Source: Janibacter cremeus
GTDB lineage: Bacteria > Actinomycetota > Actinomycetes > Actinomycetales > Dermatophilaceae
Length of the DNA: 64,000 nucleotides
Assembly (NCBI RefSeq): GCF_029395675.1
Contig: NZ_CP115184.1
Span: 1,302,001 to 1,366,000, forward strand
Direction of reading: 5' to 3'
Shown piece after piece: positions 10,321 through 18,893 of the stretch. Numbering within the stretch: position 1 is the first letter of the stretch; every line of letters starts with the position of its first letter. The notes beneath the pieces were generated by a model. That model searched no databases, was not told the DNA's origin, and worked only from the letters and a program-made list of their open reading frames with translations. A program made the translations under genes and the position numbers.

Positions 10321-11394
10321 TCAGGCGGCCCGGCCGGTCATCGAGGCGAGCTCCTTCTCCTCGGGGAGGTCGAACACGGCCTCCTCGCGGACCTTCCTCA
10401 GGTGCTCCTTGGTGCATCCGGTCGCCCAGGCGCCGATGGACAGCGACGCCCAGCCGATGAGCATGCCACCCAGGTTGTCCAGCACGTAGTGCCAGCCGAA
10501 GTAGAGCGTCGACAGGAAGGTCAGTGCGAAGAAGGTCCACAGGGCCGTGCGCACCATGGAACTCTGGGCGGTGCGCTGCACGAAGAGGGCGGCGGCGAAG
10601 GTCACGGACACGTGGAGCGAGGCGAAGGCCGCGACACCGTGGATGGCGTCGCTGGTGAGCGGGCTCGTCAGGAACTCGAGACGGTTGTCCAGCAGGGCCT
10701 GCTGCAGCTGGCTCACGCCCGTGACGGACAAGTCCGCGTACAGGTCGGGGCGGGAGTAGATCGGCCCGACGGCCGGGATGATGTAGTAGCTGACGACCCC
10801 GAAGACCCAGTTCAGGCAGAGGGTGGTCGCGTACCAGGCCCCCACGCGCACATCACGACTGAGGACGAGGAAGACGCCCAGGCTGATCGGCACGAGCGGC
10901 ATGTACGCCAGGTAGACGACGGACAGCAGCGTCGCCGTGACATCGGTGCCAAGGACCCCGTGCAGCACCGTGGCGGGGTCGTGGCCCGCGAAGAGCCACC
11001 GGTCGGTCTGGAGCAGACCGCGGTCGTAGAGCGTGTCGTCGCGGTAGAGGGGCAGGATGTTCTTGAGGTTCCGGTAGCCGACGTAGCTGATGTAGAACGT
11101 GATCAGGCCGGTCATGATGTACAGGGTGCGGCGCAGGGTCCACTCGTGCTTGATGACCTCGGCGACCCCCAGCCGGAGGCTGCGCAGACCTCGTCTGCGC
11201 GTGGCGGCGATGAGCACGCCGACCCCGGAGAGCAGCAGACCCAGCAGGGGCAGCCGCACGTAGGCAGGACCGAGGAAGCCCTCGGGGTCCTTCAACGGGA
11301 TCCCCAGGACCTGACTGCCGATGATCGCGGCGAGCCCGACGAGGAGCGAGACGCTCACGGCCACCGTGTAGGGCCACGTGCGGACGAGTTGCAT
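10321..11394 (-). CDS. PAP2-superfamily membrane phosphatase / inositolphosphotransferase-like protein
   Basis: A polytopic membrane protein of 357 residues with about 7-8 hydrophobic segments. The C-terminal half has a PAP2/AUR1-type active-site pattern: FASLHVSVTFA (first catalytic His) and YFGWHYVLDNLGG (second His and Asp). Relatives dephosphorylate lipid phosphates or transfer phosphoinositol groups, and the substrate here is unknown. The stop lies 4 nt from the 3' end of the convergent CAT tRNA, leaving no space for a terminator. The start ATG 11394 is followed by a positively charged residue and a hydrophobic helix. Confidence 0.82.
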   Translation of the reverse strand: MQLVRTWPYTVAVSVSLLVGLAAIIGSQVLGIPLKDPEGFLGPAYVRLPLLGLLLSGVGVLIAATRRRGLRSLRLGVAEVIKHEWTLRRTLYIMTGLITFYISYVGYRNLKNILPLYRDDTLYDRGLLQTDRWLFAGHDPATVLHGVLGTDVTATLLSVVYLAYMPLVPISLGVFLVLSRDVRVGAWYATTLCLNWVFGVVSYYIIPAVGPIYSRPDLYADLSVTGVSQLQQALLDNRLEFLTSPLTSDAIHGVAAFASLHVSVTFAAALFVQRTAQSSMVRTALWTFFALTFLSTLYFGWHYVLDNLGGMLIGWASLSIGAWATGCTKEHLRKVREEAVFDLPEEKELASMTGRAA

Positions 11395-11496
11395 CCTCCG
11401 ATTATGACGGACTGGTGACCAAACTGTGAACTGACAGGATCGGCGCGGGCCGCCCTCCCCGGGGCGTCGGCCACGATCCGGCTCCGGCCTAGACCC

Positions 11497-12411
11497 TCAG
11501 GCGGGGAACACGCCGCTGGAGAGGTACCGGTCGCCACGGTCGCAGACCACGAAGACGATCGTCGCCCCCTCGACATCTTCGGCCACCTGCAGGGCGGACC
11601 AGCAAGCGCCGCCCGCGGAGACACCGCCGAAGATGCCCTCCTCGCGGGCCAGACGGCGGGCCGTCTCCTCGGCGTCGGTCTGGGCGACTTCCACGGTGCG
11701 GTCCACCGCCGAGGGATCGAAGATCTTCGGCACGTACTCCGGTGGCCAGGCGCGGATCCCGGGGATGCTCGCACCCTCCGCGGGCTGTGCCCCGACGATC
11801 TGGACACCGGCGTTGCGCGACCTCAGGAACCGCGAGACCCCGGTGATCGTGCCGGTGGTGCCCATCGCGGACACGAAGTGCGTGATTCGTCCGTCGGTCT
11901 GGCGCCACAGCTCCGGGCCCGTGCCGTTCTCGTGGGCACGCGGGTTGTCCGGGTTACCGAACTGATCCAGGACCCGGCCCCTCCCCTCCCGCTCCATCCG
12001 TGTCACGACGTCGCGGGCCTCTTCCATGCCGCCGTCCGCCGAGGTGAGAACCAGGTCGGCTCCGTACGCCTTCATCGTCTGGATCCGCTCGGTGGAGGCG
12101 CTCTCGGGCATCACGATGACGAGTGGGTAGCCGCTGATCGCCGCCGCCATCGCCAAGCCGATCCCGGTGTTGCCGGACGTGGCCTCCAGCAGGGTGTCGC
12201 CGGGGGAGATCTCCCCTCGCTCCTCGGCGCCCCGGATCATGGCGATCGCCGGCCGGTCCTTCACCGAGCCGGCCGGGTTGTTCCCCTCGAGCTTGGCCAG
12301 CAGCACGTTGCCACGACGTTCGTTCTCCGGCCCCGCAAGGCGCTGCAGACGCACCAGCGGGGTACCGCCGATCACGTCCTCCATCGTCAGGTACGGCCCA
12401 GGGTTGCTCAT
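11497..12411 (-). CDS. cysM: Cysteine synthase B type (O-acetylserine/O-phosphoserine sulfhydrylase)
   Basis: A PLP enzyme making cysteine from an activated serine and a sulfur donor. IGGTPLVRLQRL and the PLP lysine in NNPAGSVKDRPA lie in the N-terminal part, EATSGNTGIGLA binds the substrate, and GTTGTITGVSRFL and GGVSAGGACWSAL lie toward the C-terminus. At 304 residues it has CysM length. The ATG at 12411 is 7 nt after a TAGACT -10 box; an upstream extension of the frame passes through the tRNA-Asn and is not real. CysM versus CysK is judged by length and by the C-terminus. Confidence 0.88.
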   Translation of the reverse strand: MSNPGPYLTMEDVIGGTPLVRLQRLAGPENERRGNVLLAKLEGNNPAGSVKDRPAIAMIRGAEERGEISPGDTLLEATSGNTGIGLAMAAAISGYPLVIVMPESASTERIQTMKAYGADLVLTSADGGMEEARDVVTRMEREGRGRVLDQFGNPDNPRAHENGTGPELWRQTDGRITHFVSAMGTTGTITGVSRFLRSRNAGVQIVGAQPAEGASIPGIRAWPPEYVPKIFDPSAVDRTVEVAQTDAEETARRLAREEGIFGGVSAGGACWSALQVAEDVEGATIVFVVCDRGDRYLSSGVFPA

Positions 12412-12418
12412 CCACCGG

Positions 12419-12424
12419 AGTCTA
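12419..12424 (-). promoter_or_regulatory. -10 element of cysM (leaderless)
   Basis: TAGACT on the minus strand, ending 7 nt before the cysM ATG. Confidence 0.6.
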
Positions 12425-12481
12425 CGGTCGAGGTGGCCGGGGACGGACAATGCGTGGTCGCTGCAGGCAGATACAGAAAAC

Positions 12482-12513
12482 GCCCCTGACCTGCGTTTCC
12501 GCTGGTCAGGGGC
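12482..12513 (-). terminator. Rho-independent terminator of tRNA-Asn
   Basis: A perfect 10-bp stem (GCCCCTGACC/GGTCAGGGGC) with a 12-nt loop, followed on the minus strand by GTTTTCT. This is the clearest classical terminator in the window and lies directly downstream of the tRNA. A shorter T stretch on the plus side could also make it work in reverse. Confidence 0.85.
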
Positions 12514-12524
12514 CTTTCGCTGCG

Positions 12525-12597
12525 CTCCCCCGGTTGGACTCGAACCAACAACCCTCCGGTTAACAGCCGAATGCTCTGCCAATTGAGCTACAGGGGA
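12525..12597 (-). tRNA. tRNA-Asn (GTT)
   Basis: A 73-nt cloverleaf on the minus strand: acceptor TCCCCTG/CGGGGGA, D stem GCTC/GAGC, anticodon loop containing GTT, T loop TTCGAGT, discriminator G. CCA is not encoded. It is followed by a strong hairpin plus T-run terminator and preceded by a TATGGT -10 element. Confidence 0.96.
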
Positions 12598-12617
12598 TCG
12601 CGCCGAAGCGCTGCGCC

Positions 12618-12623
12618 ACCATA
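12618..12623 (-). promoter_or_regulatory. -10 element of tRNA-Asn
   Basis: TATGGT on the minus strand, about 20 nt upstream of the mature tRNA 5' end, which suits a short 5' leader. A TTCTTG about 9 nt further upstream is too close to be a standard -35. Confidence 0.4.
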
Positions 12624-12689
12624 GCAAGAAGAGGTGGGGAGTCGAAAACCGGGGAGCTCCCCGCAGCGTCCCGGGCTCCGGGGCGTCGG

Positions 12690-13361
12690 TCAGGGCGTGC
12701 CCACGGGCTGACGCACCTCCTCGAAGAACCCGGTCAGCTCGTGCGTCAGGCGCTCGGGCGCCACCACCGGGGCGAAGTGACCGAGACCCTCGACGTGCCT
12801 CATCCGACCCCGCGGGACGCTCGACGCCAGGAGTGCCGCTGCCGTCGGGAACGCACGGTCGAGAAGGGTGCTCGACCCCGTCAGGAACAGCGTGGGCGCC
12901 GACACCCTCGCCAGTGCTTCGGGCGTCAGCGCCTCGAGCCGCTCCCCGGCTGCCATGTGCTGGAAGAAGCTCAGCAGCTCCGGGATGCCCACCGACCAGA
13001 CCTCGCAGAAGTCGGTGTCCTCGATCACGGCCAGCTCCTCGTCGGTGCAGATCCCGATGAGGAAGGCGCGGACGGCATCAGCGGGTCTGCCACCGGCAGC
13101 CGCGATCGCGGCCTGCTCCACAGCGGCTCCGAGCCGAGCGAAGTCGTCGGTCACCTCGGGTGGGGCGCCGGCCAGGTCGACGCCTCCCTCCCACACGGCC
13201 ACTGCGGTCACCGTGTCGAGCTTCTCGGCTGCGTCGAGGACCCACGGACCTCCTCCCGACCAACCGAGGAGACCGACGGGCTCGTCGATGCTCGCGACGA
13301 ACGCGGTGATGTTCTTCGACACGGGTGATGTCGCTCGGTGGAGATCCTGTGTGGTGGCCAT
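12690..13361 (-). CDS. N-terminally truncated alpha/beta-hydrolase
   Basis: The protein has 223 residues. The nucleophile elbow GWSGGG sits only about 33 residues from the start, and a C-terminal catalytic His is in EGLGHFAPVV. Full-length alpha/beta-hydrolases have about 70 further N-terminal residues with the first strands and the HG oxyanion motif, which are absent here. GGAGG 5 nt before the ATG shows it can be translated as it stands. None of the upstream frames encodes the missing part, so the 5' end appears deleted rather than frameshifted. Function as an active enzyme is doubtful. It lies downstream of another truncated gene (LuxR type). Confidence 0.65.
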   Translation of the reverse strand: MATTQDLHRATSPVSKNITAFVASIDEPVGLLGWSGGGPWVLDAAEKLDTVTAVAVWEGGVDLAGAPPEVTDDFARLGAAVEQAAIAAAGGRPADAVRAFLIGICTDEELAVIEDTDFCEVWSVGIPELLSFFQHMAAGERLEALTPEALARVSAPTLFLTGSSTLLDRAFPTAAALLASSVPRGRMRHVEGLGHFAPVVAPERLTHELTGFFEEVRQPVGTP

Positions 13362-13486
13362 GGTGTCCTCCAGACACCGGCACCGTGGATCGGTGCGTCT
13401 CGTCCCATGGTCGGCCCGACCCGGGAGCCTGCGCGTCGGTCCGATTGACCATTGCCCGTCCCGGGCACTACGCGGTTGCGCCCATC

Positions 13487-14929
13487 TCAGCCGGTGGGGG
13501 TCGTCAACCCGTGGTCGTGGGCGTACCGCGCGGCCTGCGTGCGCGACGTGACCTCGATCTTGAGGAAGATGTTGGTCAGGTGCCGGGCGACCGTGCGGTG
13601 GCTGATGAACAGCACCTCACCGATCCGGCGGTTGGAGTGCCCCTCGGCCACGAGCCGCAGCACCTCGCACTCCCGTCCCGTCAGCCCGTCCGGGGCAAGG
13701 GTCGCCCGGGGTGCCCCGAGTCGCCCATAGCTCGCCTCGTCCAGGGCTCGCTCCGCGGCCGCGGAGTCGCCGTCCCCCAGCAGGTCGTATGCCTCGGCGA
13801 GGCTGGTGCGCAGACGAGCGCTCTCGTGGACGGCCCCGATCGCCTGCCACCGGCGTTGGCCATCACTGAGCGTGGCCAGTGCCTCCTCCGGGAGCGACCG
13901 GGCAAGGAGGACGGCACCCGATGCGCTCGTTGCCATCGCCTGCAGGCCCGAGGTGCCGAACCGCGACGCAGTCTCCTGCAGCTCACGGGCAGCGGCGCCG
14001 GCCTCCTCGATGCGACCGGCCGCAATGGCGGTCTCGACCGCGGCAAGGCACAACGGAGACCGCCACAGCCGGTCCTCTCCGGCGGCGGCCAGGGCTGAAC
14101 GCACAGAGCGGGCTGCACCCTCCGCGTCCCCCTCGGCCAGACGCAGGAGGGCGCGTCCCGGTTGCGGGTTCCGGCCGCCGGCATGCGCGCGGTCGTACGC
14201 GTCCGACGCACCCGGGGCGCCGCGGAGACGACGAGCCTCCGCGATGACGTACCACGCCTCCGCGGCGTACCCGACCGGCACCGACTGAAGACGGGCGGCA
14301 GGCATCGCGGCGTGCTCGGCCTCCTCCCACGCACCATGGAGCAGGTGGAGCTGCGCTCGGTGGACGGCGCACACGGCATCGAAGCTCGGGCCCGGGCAGT
14401 GCCGCGACACCAGCCACGCCTCGGCCCGTCGCGTCCAGTGCCCCATCCGACCGAAGTCACCGACCTCGTGGCACGCTTCGAGCGTGAAGCACAAGAGGGT
14501 CCACTGGGTGAACGGCGCCCCCGGACCGTCCATGACGTCGACCATCGCCTCGTCGATGAGCGCCAATCCATCAGCCACCTGACCGACCCGCAGCAGCGCC
14601 CGCCCCTCACCGTGGAGTCCGAGGACCGTGACGTCCGGGTCGCCGATTCGCTCCCCCAGCTCCTGCATTCCGCGTGCAGCCGTCACCGCTGCCCCCGGTC
14701 GTCCGAGGGCCAGGTTCGTCTGTACCTGTGTCATCAGCTCCAGGTACCCGTGGGCCGCGCACTCGGGCAGGTCCTTCAGCAGGCGCCCGGCACGGCCGAT
14801 CCACCCCATCGCCTCCGGCTCGTCTCCGACGGCGGCACGGAAGATGCCCATCATCACCGCCGACAGGGCAGCCTCCGCCGGCCGCGACTCCGCAAGGAAC
14901 GCGGCGTAGGAGGCGGTCGTCCCGCTCAT
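13487..14929 (-). CDS. LuxR-type TPR transcriptional regulator, 5'-truncated
   Basis: The C-terminus (about residues 415-475) is a LuxR helix-turn-helix: LTGRECEVLRLVAEGHSNRR and FISHRTVARHLTNIFLKI. The remaining 400 residues are alpha-helical TPR-like repeats (for example VPVGYAAEAWYVIAEARRLRG and PQPGRALLRLAEGD). In-frame codons upstream of the ATG at 14929 still read like family sequence (LSDAEFWLGHLDET), but no ATG, GTG or TTG occurs between them and the TAG of the preceding gene. The true start has probably been lost, and the annotated ATG has only a weak ribosome-binding site. Ligand and targets are unknown. Confidence 0.65.
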   Translation of the reverse strand: MSGTTASYAAFLAESRPAEAALSAVMMGIFRAAVGDEPEAMGWIGRAGRLLKDLPECAAHGYLELMTQVQTNLALGRPGAAVTAARGMQELGERIGDPDVTVLGLHGEGRALLRVGQVADGLALIDEAMVDVMDGPGAPFTQWTLLCFTLEACHEVGDFGRMGHWTRRAEAWLVSRHCPGPSFDAVCAVHRAQLHLLHGAWEEAEHAAMPAARLQSVPVGYAAEAWYVIAEARRLRGAPGASDAYDRAHAGGRNPQPGRALLRLAEGDAEGAARSVRSALAAAGEDRLWRSPLCLAAVETAIAAGRIEEAGAAARELQETASRFGTSGLQAMATSASGAVLLARSLPEEALATLSDGQRRWQAIGAVHESARLRTSLAEAYDLLGDGDSAAAERALDEASYGRLGAPRATLAPDGLTGRECEVLRLVAEGHSNRRIGEVLFISHRTVARHLTNIFLKIEVTSRTQAARYAHDHGLTTPTG

Positions 14930-14998
14930 GGTCTCGTCCAGGTGTCCGAGCCAGAACTCGGCATCGGACAGGGTGATCGGGCGGCGAGGGGCGGTCTC

Positions 14999-15505
14999 CT
15001 ACGGCTCCTGCCCGACCTGCTCCGCGAGGCGCGCAGCGACCTGCTCGGTCGTCGCGACGAGCTCCGGGTCGTCCGGATCGCAACCGCGCGCGACGATCGT
15101 CTGGGCGAGCACCGCATCGGTGCCGAGGTCCTTGCGCAGGACCACCCGGGCTCGGCGGGTCCGGTCCAGGCGCACGTGCTCGACGAGCAGCACCGAGGCG
15201 TTGACCCGCTCGTGGAAGGCGTCGGGGACACCGCCCGGTGCGGTGAGGTGCCACCGCCCGGAAGAGCTCCCGTCCACCCACGAGACCGTGAGCACGGACT
15301 CCTCCGGGTCCCACCGCCCACTGTCGACGAGGTGCCACGGCTTGCCCTCCGCAGCCCCTCCCGCGGGCGCGACGAGCCGACGCGAGGTGATCACGAGCGC
15401 CCCGTCGTCCGTGGCGGCCGTGGCGAGCACCCGCTCCCCCGCCTCGAGCACGAGCCCTGCGGGGACATCGACCGCCTTGTTCTTCAGGACCTTCAGCCAA
15501 CCCAT
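14999..15505 (-). CDS. Conserved hypothetical protein downstream of dnaG
   Basis: A 168-residue soluble protein that I do not recognise beyond being a common actinobacterial dnaG neighbour. It begins with MGWLKVLKNKAVDVPAG, has an alternating-strand region (ERVLATAATDDGALVITSRRL) and ends in a helix with TTEQVAARLAEQV. The ATG shares one base with the dnaG stop (TGATG), so it is co-translated with primase. Its TAG stop is in the same frame as the LuxR-type gene that follows. Confidence 0.75.
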   Translation of the reverse strand: MGWLKVLKNKAVDVPAGLVLEAGERVLATAATDDGALVITSRRLVAPAGGAAEGKPWHLVDSGRWDPEESVLTVSWVDGSSSGRWHLTAPGGVPDAFHERVNASVLLVEHVRLDRTRRARVVLRKDLGTDAVLAQTIVARGCDPDDPELVATTEQVAARLAEQVGQEP

Positions 15506-17430
15506 CAGAGGACCTCCTCGCGCAGCGCGGCTCGTTGGCGCTGCAGATCGTAGAGCGACTGGCCCAGGCGCCGGCGCTCGTCCGGGTCGGCATGCGGATC
15601 CGAGTCCAGCTGGCGCATGCGCGAGGTGGCTTCGAAGACCTGGCGGGCCAGAGCGGTGTCCCGCACGCGCACGAGCAGGGAGCGGGTGTATCCCTCCGGA
15701 GGCAGGCCGGTGGCCTGGTCGTGGACCACGGGAAGGGGTGCGACGGACAACTCCGCGACGAGGGAGGCGACGGCCAGTGGGGTCGCCTCGTCGATGCGCA
15801 CGTGCCAGGCGCCGAGTGTCTCCCCCTGCTGCAGGGGACCGACCGTACGGACGGCGGTGAAGACCGCCCGGTGCGCCGGCGCTGCCAGTCCCTCCGGCTC
15901 GATCGCGTCGAGGTCGTCGGAGGTGAAGAGCGAGGGGTGCTGGAGCATCGCCTGGAGCAGCTGCCGCTCGGCCCGCACGACCGGATCACGCAGGTCGGGC
16001 CTGGGCATACCGCTCCCGGCCTCGGCCGTGGTGGGCTCCGGCGTCTCGGGGTTGGCGCGGGCCTCCCCCTTCGCCTCCTCCTTGGCCTGGATCCGACCGG
16101 CGCGGGCCACCTGGTCCCGCATCTGCTCGACCTCCACACCCACCCAGCCGGCGACCGTGCGCACGTACTCCGGGCGCAGCGAGGAGTCACGGATGCTGTT
16201 GATGATCGGCGCGACCGCGGCCATCCCGCGCACGCGCCCCTCGGCGGTGGACAGGTCGAAGCGCGCGAGCGTCGTGCGGACCGCGAACTCGAACATGGGC
16301 ACGGCGTCGGCCACGAGCTCGCGCACCGCCGAGTCCCCCTCGCGCAGCCGCAGGTCGCACGGGTCCATGCCGTCCTTGGCGACGGCGACGAAGCTCTGGC
16401 TCGCCCAACGCTGGTCCTCTGCGTAGGCCTTCATCGCCGCCTTCTGCCCGGCGGCGTCACCGTCGAAGGTGAACACGACCCGAGCGGGCGCGAGGTCGGC
16501 CTCGTCGCGCATGATGCGACGCAGGACCTTGATGTGGTCGACCCCGAAGGCCGTGCCGCACGTGGCCACCGCGCCCTCGACACCGGACAGGTGCGCGGCC
16601 ATCACATCGGTGTAGCCCTCGACGACGACGGCCAGCCGGTCCCTGGTGATCGACTTCTTCGCCAGGTCGAGGCCGTAGAGCACGCTCGACTTCTTGTAGA
16701 TCGGTGTCTCGGTCGTGTTGAGGTACTTCGCGGCGATCCGGTCGTTGTCGTAGAGCCGCCGGGCACCGAAACCGACCGTCTCACCGGTGATGTCGCGGAT
16801 CGGCCACACGAGGCGGCCCCGGAAGCGGTCGTAGAGTCCGCGCGACCCGCTCCCGCACAGGCCGCCGATCGTCAGCTCCTCGGCCGTGAAGCCCTTGCCG
16901 CGCAGGTGGCGGGCGAGCTCCTCACCTCCGCGGGGTGCGTACCCGATCCCGAAGAGCTTGGCCTCGGGGCTGGCGAAACCGCGCTCACGCAGGAAGTCCC
17001 GGCCGATCCGGGCCTCCGGGGACTCCAGCAACCGCTCGTGGTAGAACTCCGCGGCCGCGCGGTGGGCCTCCAGCAGGCGGGTGCGCTTGCCGAGCCCGAC
17101 CCCGTCGCGGGGGCCACCCCCTTCCTCGTAGCGAAGCTCCATCCCCAGCTTGGCGGCGAGGCGCTCGACCGCCTCCGCGAAGGTGAGGTGGTCCAGCTTC
17201 TGCACGAAGGAGATGACGTCCCCGCCCTCGCCGCAGCCGAAGCAGTGGTAGACGCCGACGGCCTCGCGCACGGTGAAGCTCGGGGTCTTCTCGTCGTGGA
17301 AGGGGCACAGGCCCTTCATCGACCCGACGCCCGCCGGACGCAATGAGACGTGGTCGCGGACGATGTCGGTGATCGAGGAGCGCTCCTTGACGGCCTGCAC
17401 GTCCTCGGCGCGGATCCGGCCGGCCACCAT
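15505..17430 (-). CDS. dnaG: DNA primase
   Basis: It synthesises RNA primers for replication. The CHC2 zinc ribbon (Cys42-Pro-Phe-His45, then Cys63 and Cys66 in HCFGCGEGGD) is at the N-terminus, followed by the TOPRIM catalytic core with VVVEGYTDVMAAH and VFTFDGDAAGQKAA, and a C-terminal helicase-binding domain. At 641 residues it has normal length. I start at ATG 17430; GTG 17427 has slightly better spacing to GAGG and cannot be excluded. It lies downstream of dgt, an arrangement shared with other actinobacteria, and is coupled to the hypothetical gene that follows. Confidence 0.95.
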   Translation of the reverse strand: MVAGRIRAEDVQAVKERSSITDIVRDHVSLRPAGVGSMKGLCPFHDEKTPSFTVREAVGVYHCFGCGEGGDVISFVQKLDHLTFAEAVERLAAKLGMELRYEEGGGPRDGVGLGKRTRLLEAHRAAAEFYHERLLESPEARIGRDFLRERGFASPEAKLFGIGYAPRGGEELARHLRGKGFTAEELTIGGLCGSGSRGLYDRFRGRLVWPIRDITGETVGFGARRLYDNDRIAAKYLNTTETPIYKKSSVLYGLDLAKKSITRDRLAVVVEGYTDVMAAHLSGVEGAVATCGTAFGVDHIKVLRRIMRDEADLAPARVVFTFDGDAAGQKAAMKAYAEDQRWASQSFVAVAKDGMDPCDLRLREGDSAVRELVADAVPMFEFAVRTTLARFDLSTAEGRVRGMAAVAPIINSIRDSSLRPEYVRTVAGWVGVEVEQMRDQVARAGRIQAKEEAKGEARANPETPEPTTAEAGSGMPRPDLRDPVVRAERQLLQAMLQHPSLFTSDDLDAIEPEGLAAPAHRAVFTAVRTVGPLQQGETLGAWHVRIDEATPLAVASLVAELSVAPLPVVHDQATGLPPEGYTRSLLVRVRDTALARQVFEATSRMRQLDSDPHADPDERRRLGQSLYDLQRQRAALREEVL

Positions 17431-17522
17431 CCACCTCGTTCCCACACGTCGACTCGCTCGTGCCCCGAGTCTAGGTCCAGCAGTCGGGACCGGTCCGTCC
17501 GCCCGTCCACATCCCGCGCCCC

Positions 17523-18761
17523 TCAGCGGCAGTGAGCGGTGTGCAGCTCCAGTGCCCGCAGGTCGGTCAGGCCGGCGACCTGGTCGACGACCACCCGCAG
17601 CCGGGCGTCCTCGCCCTCGGCGCCCGCGAGGTCGTGCCGCAGGTCGGGGTCGAGTCGCTGCTCGGGGTCGTCCGCGAACCACTCGGCCAGGTCGGCCACG
17701 ACCTGCCGCTGGTGGGCGTACTCCTCGTCCCGCTCCCCCGAGAACATGACGAAGTGCGCTGCGACCGCCTTGAGCACCGCGACCTCCGCCAGGGAGTCGT
17801 CCGGCACGACGAGGCGGGCCTCGTAACGGCCGAGGTCCCCCGGCCCGTGCACCGACCGGGTCGCCGTCTCCGCCGCGTGCACGAAGCGCCCGATGATCCG
17901 TGAGGTCATGTCCTTCAGCCCGGCGAGGGCCTGGCGGGAGCCGTCGTAGCACTCCGGGATGGCACCGGTCGCGAGCAGCCGCTCCAGCGCCTCCCCGACC
18001 GCGTCACGGCCCAGGTCGGCGGCGAAGTGGCTGACGGCGACGTCGAGCACGGCGTCGGTGTCGTGGGCGTCGCGCAGCTGCCGCAGGTCGAGCCGGCCCG
18101 AGGCGATCGCGTCCTCGACGTCGTGGACGCTGTAGGCCACGTCGTCTGACCAGTCCATGACGTCGGCCTCGAGGCAGCGCACGAAGCTGTCCGTCCCGGG
18201 GCCACCCGAACGCATCCACGTGAAGACGAGGAGGTCGTCCTCGTACACGCCGAACTTCGCGGTGGGAGCCGGGCCCATCCCCCGGCGCCACGGGTACTTG
18301 GTCACCGCGTCGAGGCTGGCCCGGGTGAGGTTGAGTCCGGCCGGCTGCCCGTCGGCGTGGACGCGCTTGGGCTCCAGGCGGGTGAGGATCCGCAGCGTCT
18401 GCGCATTGCCCTCGAAACCACCGATGTCGCCGGCGATCGAGTTGAGCGCGCTCTCCCCGTTGTGGCCGAAGGGGGGATGCCCCAGGTCGTGCGCCAGGCA
18501 GGCGACGTCCACGACGTCGGCGGCGCACCCGAGCGCCCCGCCGAACTCGCGGCCGATCTGCGCCACCTCGAGGCTGTGGGTCAGTCGGTTGCGCACGAAG
18601 TCGTCGCTGCCGGGGCCGAGCACCTGGGTCTTGGCCGAGAGGCGCCGCAGGGCGGCGGAGTGGATCAGGCGGCCGCGGTCGCGCGCGAAGTCGTCGCGGT
18701 CGGCACGCTTGTGCACTGGGTCCTCGGAGACCCACCGCTCACGGTCACTCTGGCTGCTCAC
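17523..18761 (-). CDS. dgt: Deoxyguanosinetriphosphate triphosphohydrolase-like protein
   Basis: An HD-domain enzyme that splits dNTPs to deoxynucleoside and triphosphate. Metal ligands are visible: His62 in THSLEVAQIGR, His91-Asp92 in LAHDLGHPPFGHNGE, and a later Asp in DVMDWSDDVAYSVHD. At 412 residues it matches the actinobacterial Dgt-like family. The GTG at 18761 sits 7 nt after a TAGGCT box; the frame stays open far upstream, antisense to pyc, but that part is not coding. It is the first gene of dgt-dnaG. Confidence 0.92.
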   Translation of the reverse strand: MSSQSDRERWVSEDPVHKRADRDDFARDRGRLIHSAALRRLSAKTQVLGPGSDDFVRNRLTHSLEVAQIGREFGGALGCAADVVDVACLAHDLGHPPFGHNGESALNSIAGDIGGFEGNAQTLRILTRLEPKRVHADGQPAGLNLTRASLDAVTKYPWRRGMGPAPTAKFGVYEDDLLVFTWMRSGGPGTDSFVRCLEADVMDWSDDVAYSVHDVEDAIASGRLDLRQLRDAHDTDAVLDVAVSHFAADLGRDAVGEALERLLATGAIPECYDGSRQALAGLKDMTSRIIGRFVHAAETATRSVHGPGDLGRYEARLVVPDDSLAEVAVLKAVAAHFVMFSGERDEEYAHQRQVVADLAEWFADDPEQRLDPDLRHDLAGAEGEDARLRVVVDQVAGLTDLRALELHTAHCR

Positions 18762-18768
18762 GAGCGTG

Positions 18769-18774
18769 AGCCTA
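18769..18774 (-). promoter_or_regulatory. -10 element of dgt (leaderless)
   Basis: TAGGCT on the minus strand, ending 7 nt before the GTG start of dgt. Confidence 0.6.
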
Positions 18775-18851
18775 CGGCGCCCGGATCGGGCCGGTCGTCG
18801 GTGATCATCTCCCTGTGCGGAACCGGCCCGCACGCGCACCCCTACCGCCAG

Positions 18852-18857
18852 TAGCCT
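18852..18857 (+). promoter_or_regulatory. -10 element of pyc
   Basis: TAGCCT about 36 nt before the pyc GTG. With GGAGG at 18882-18886 it implies a leadered mRNA of about 29 nt. Confidence 0.4.
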
Positions 18858-18893
18858 CGCGGGTGACGACCGCCACACCCCGGAGGTATCCCC

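Noticed and set aside
13362..13468. A peptide with HGAG upstream of the truncated hydrolase, as a possible remnant of the missing oxyanion motif
   Set aside because: It is in a different frame, lacks surrounding family sequence, and short HG motifs are frequent by chance here.
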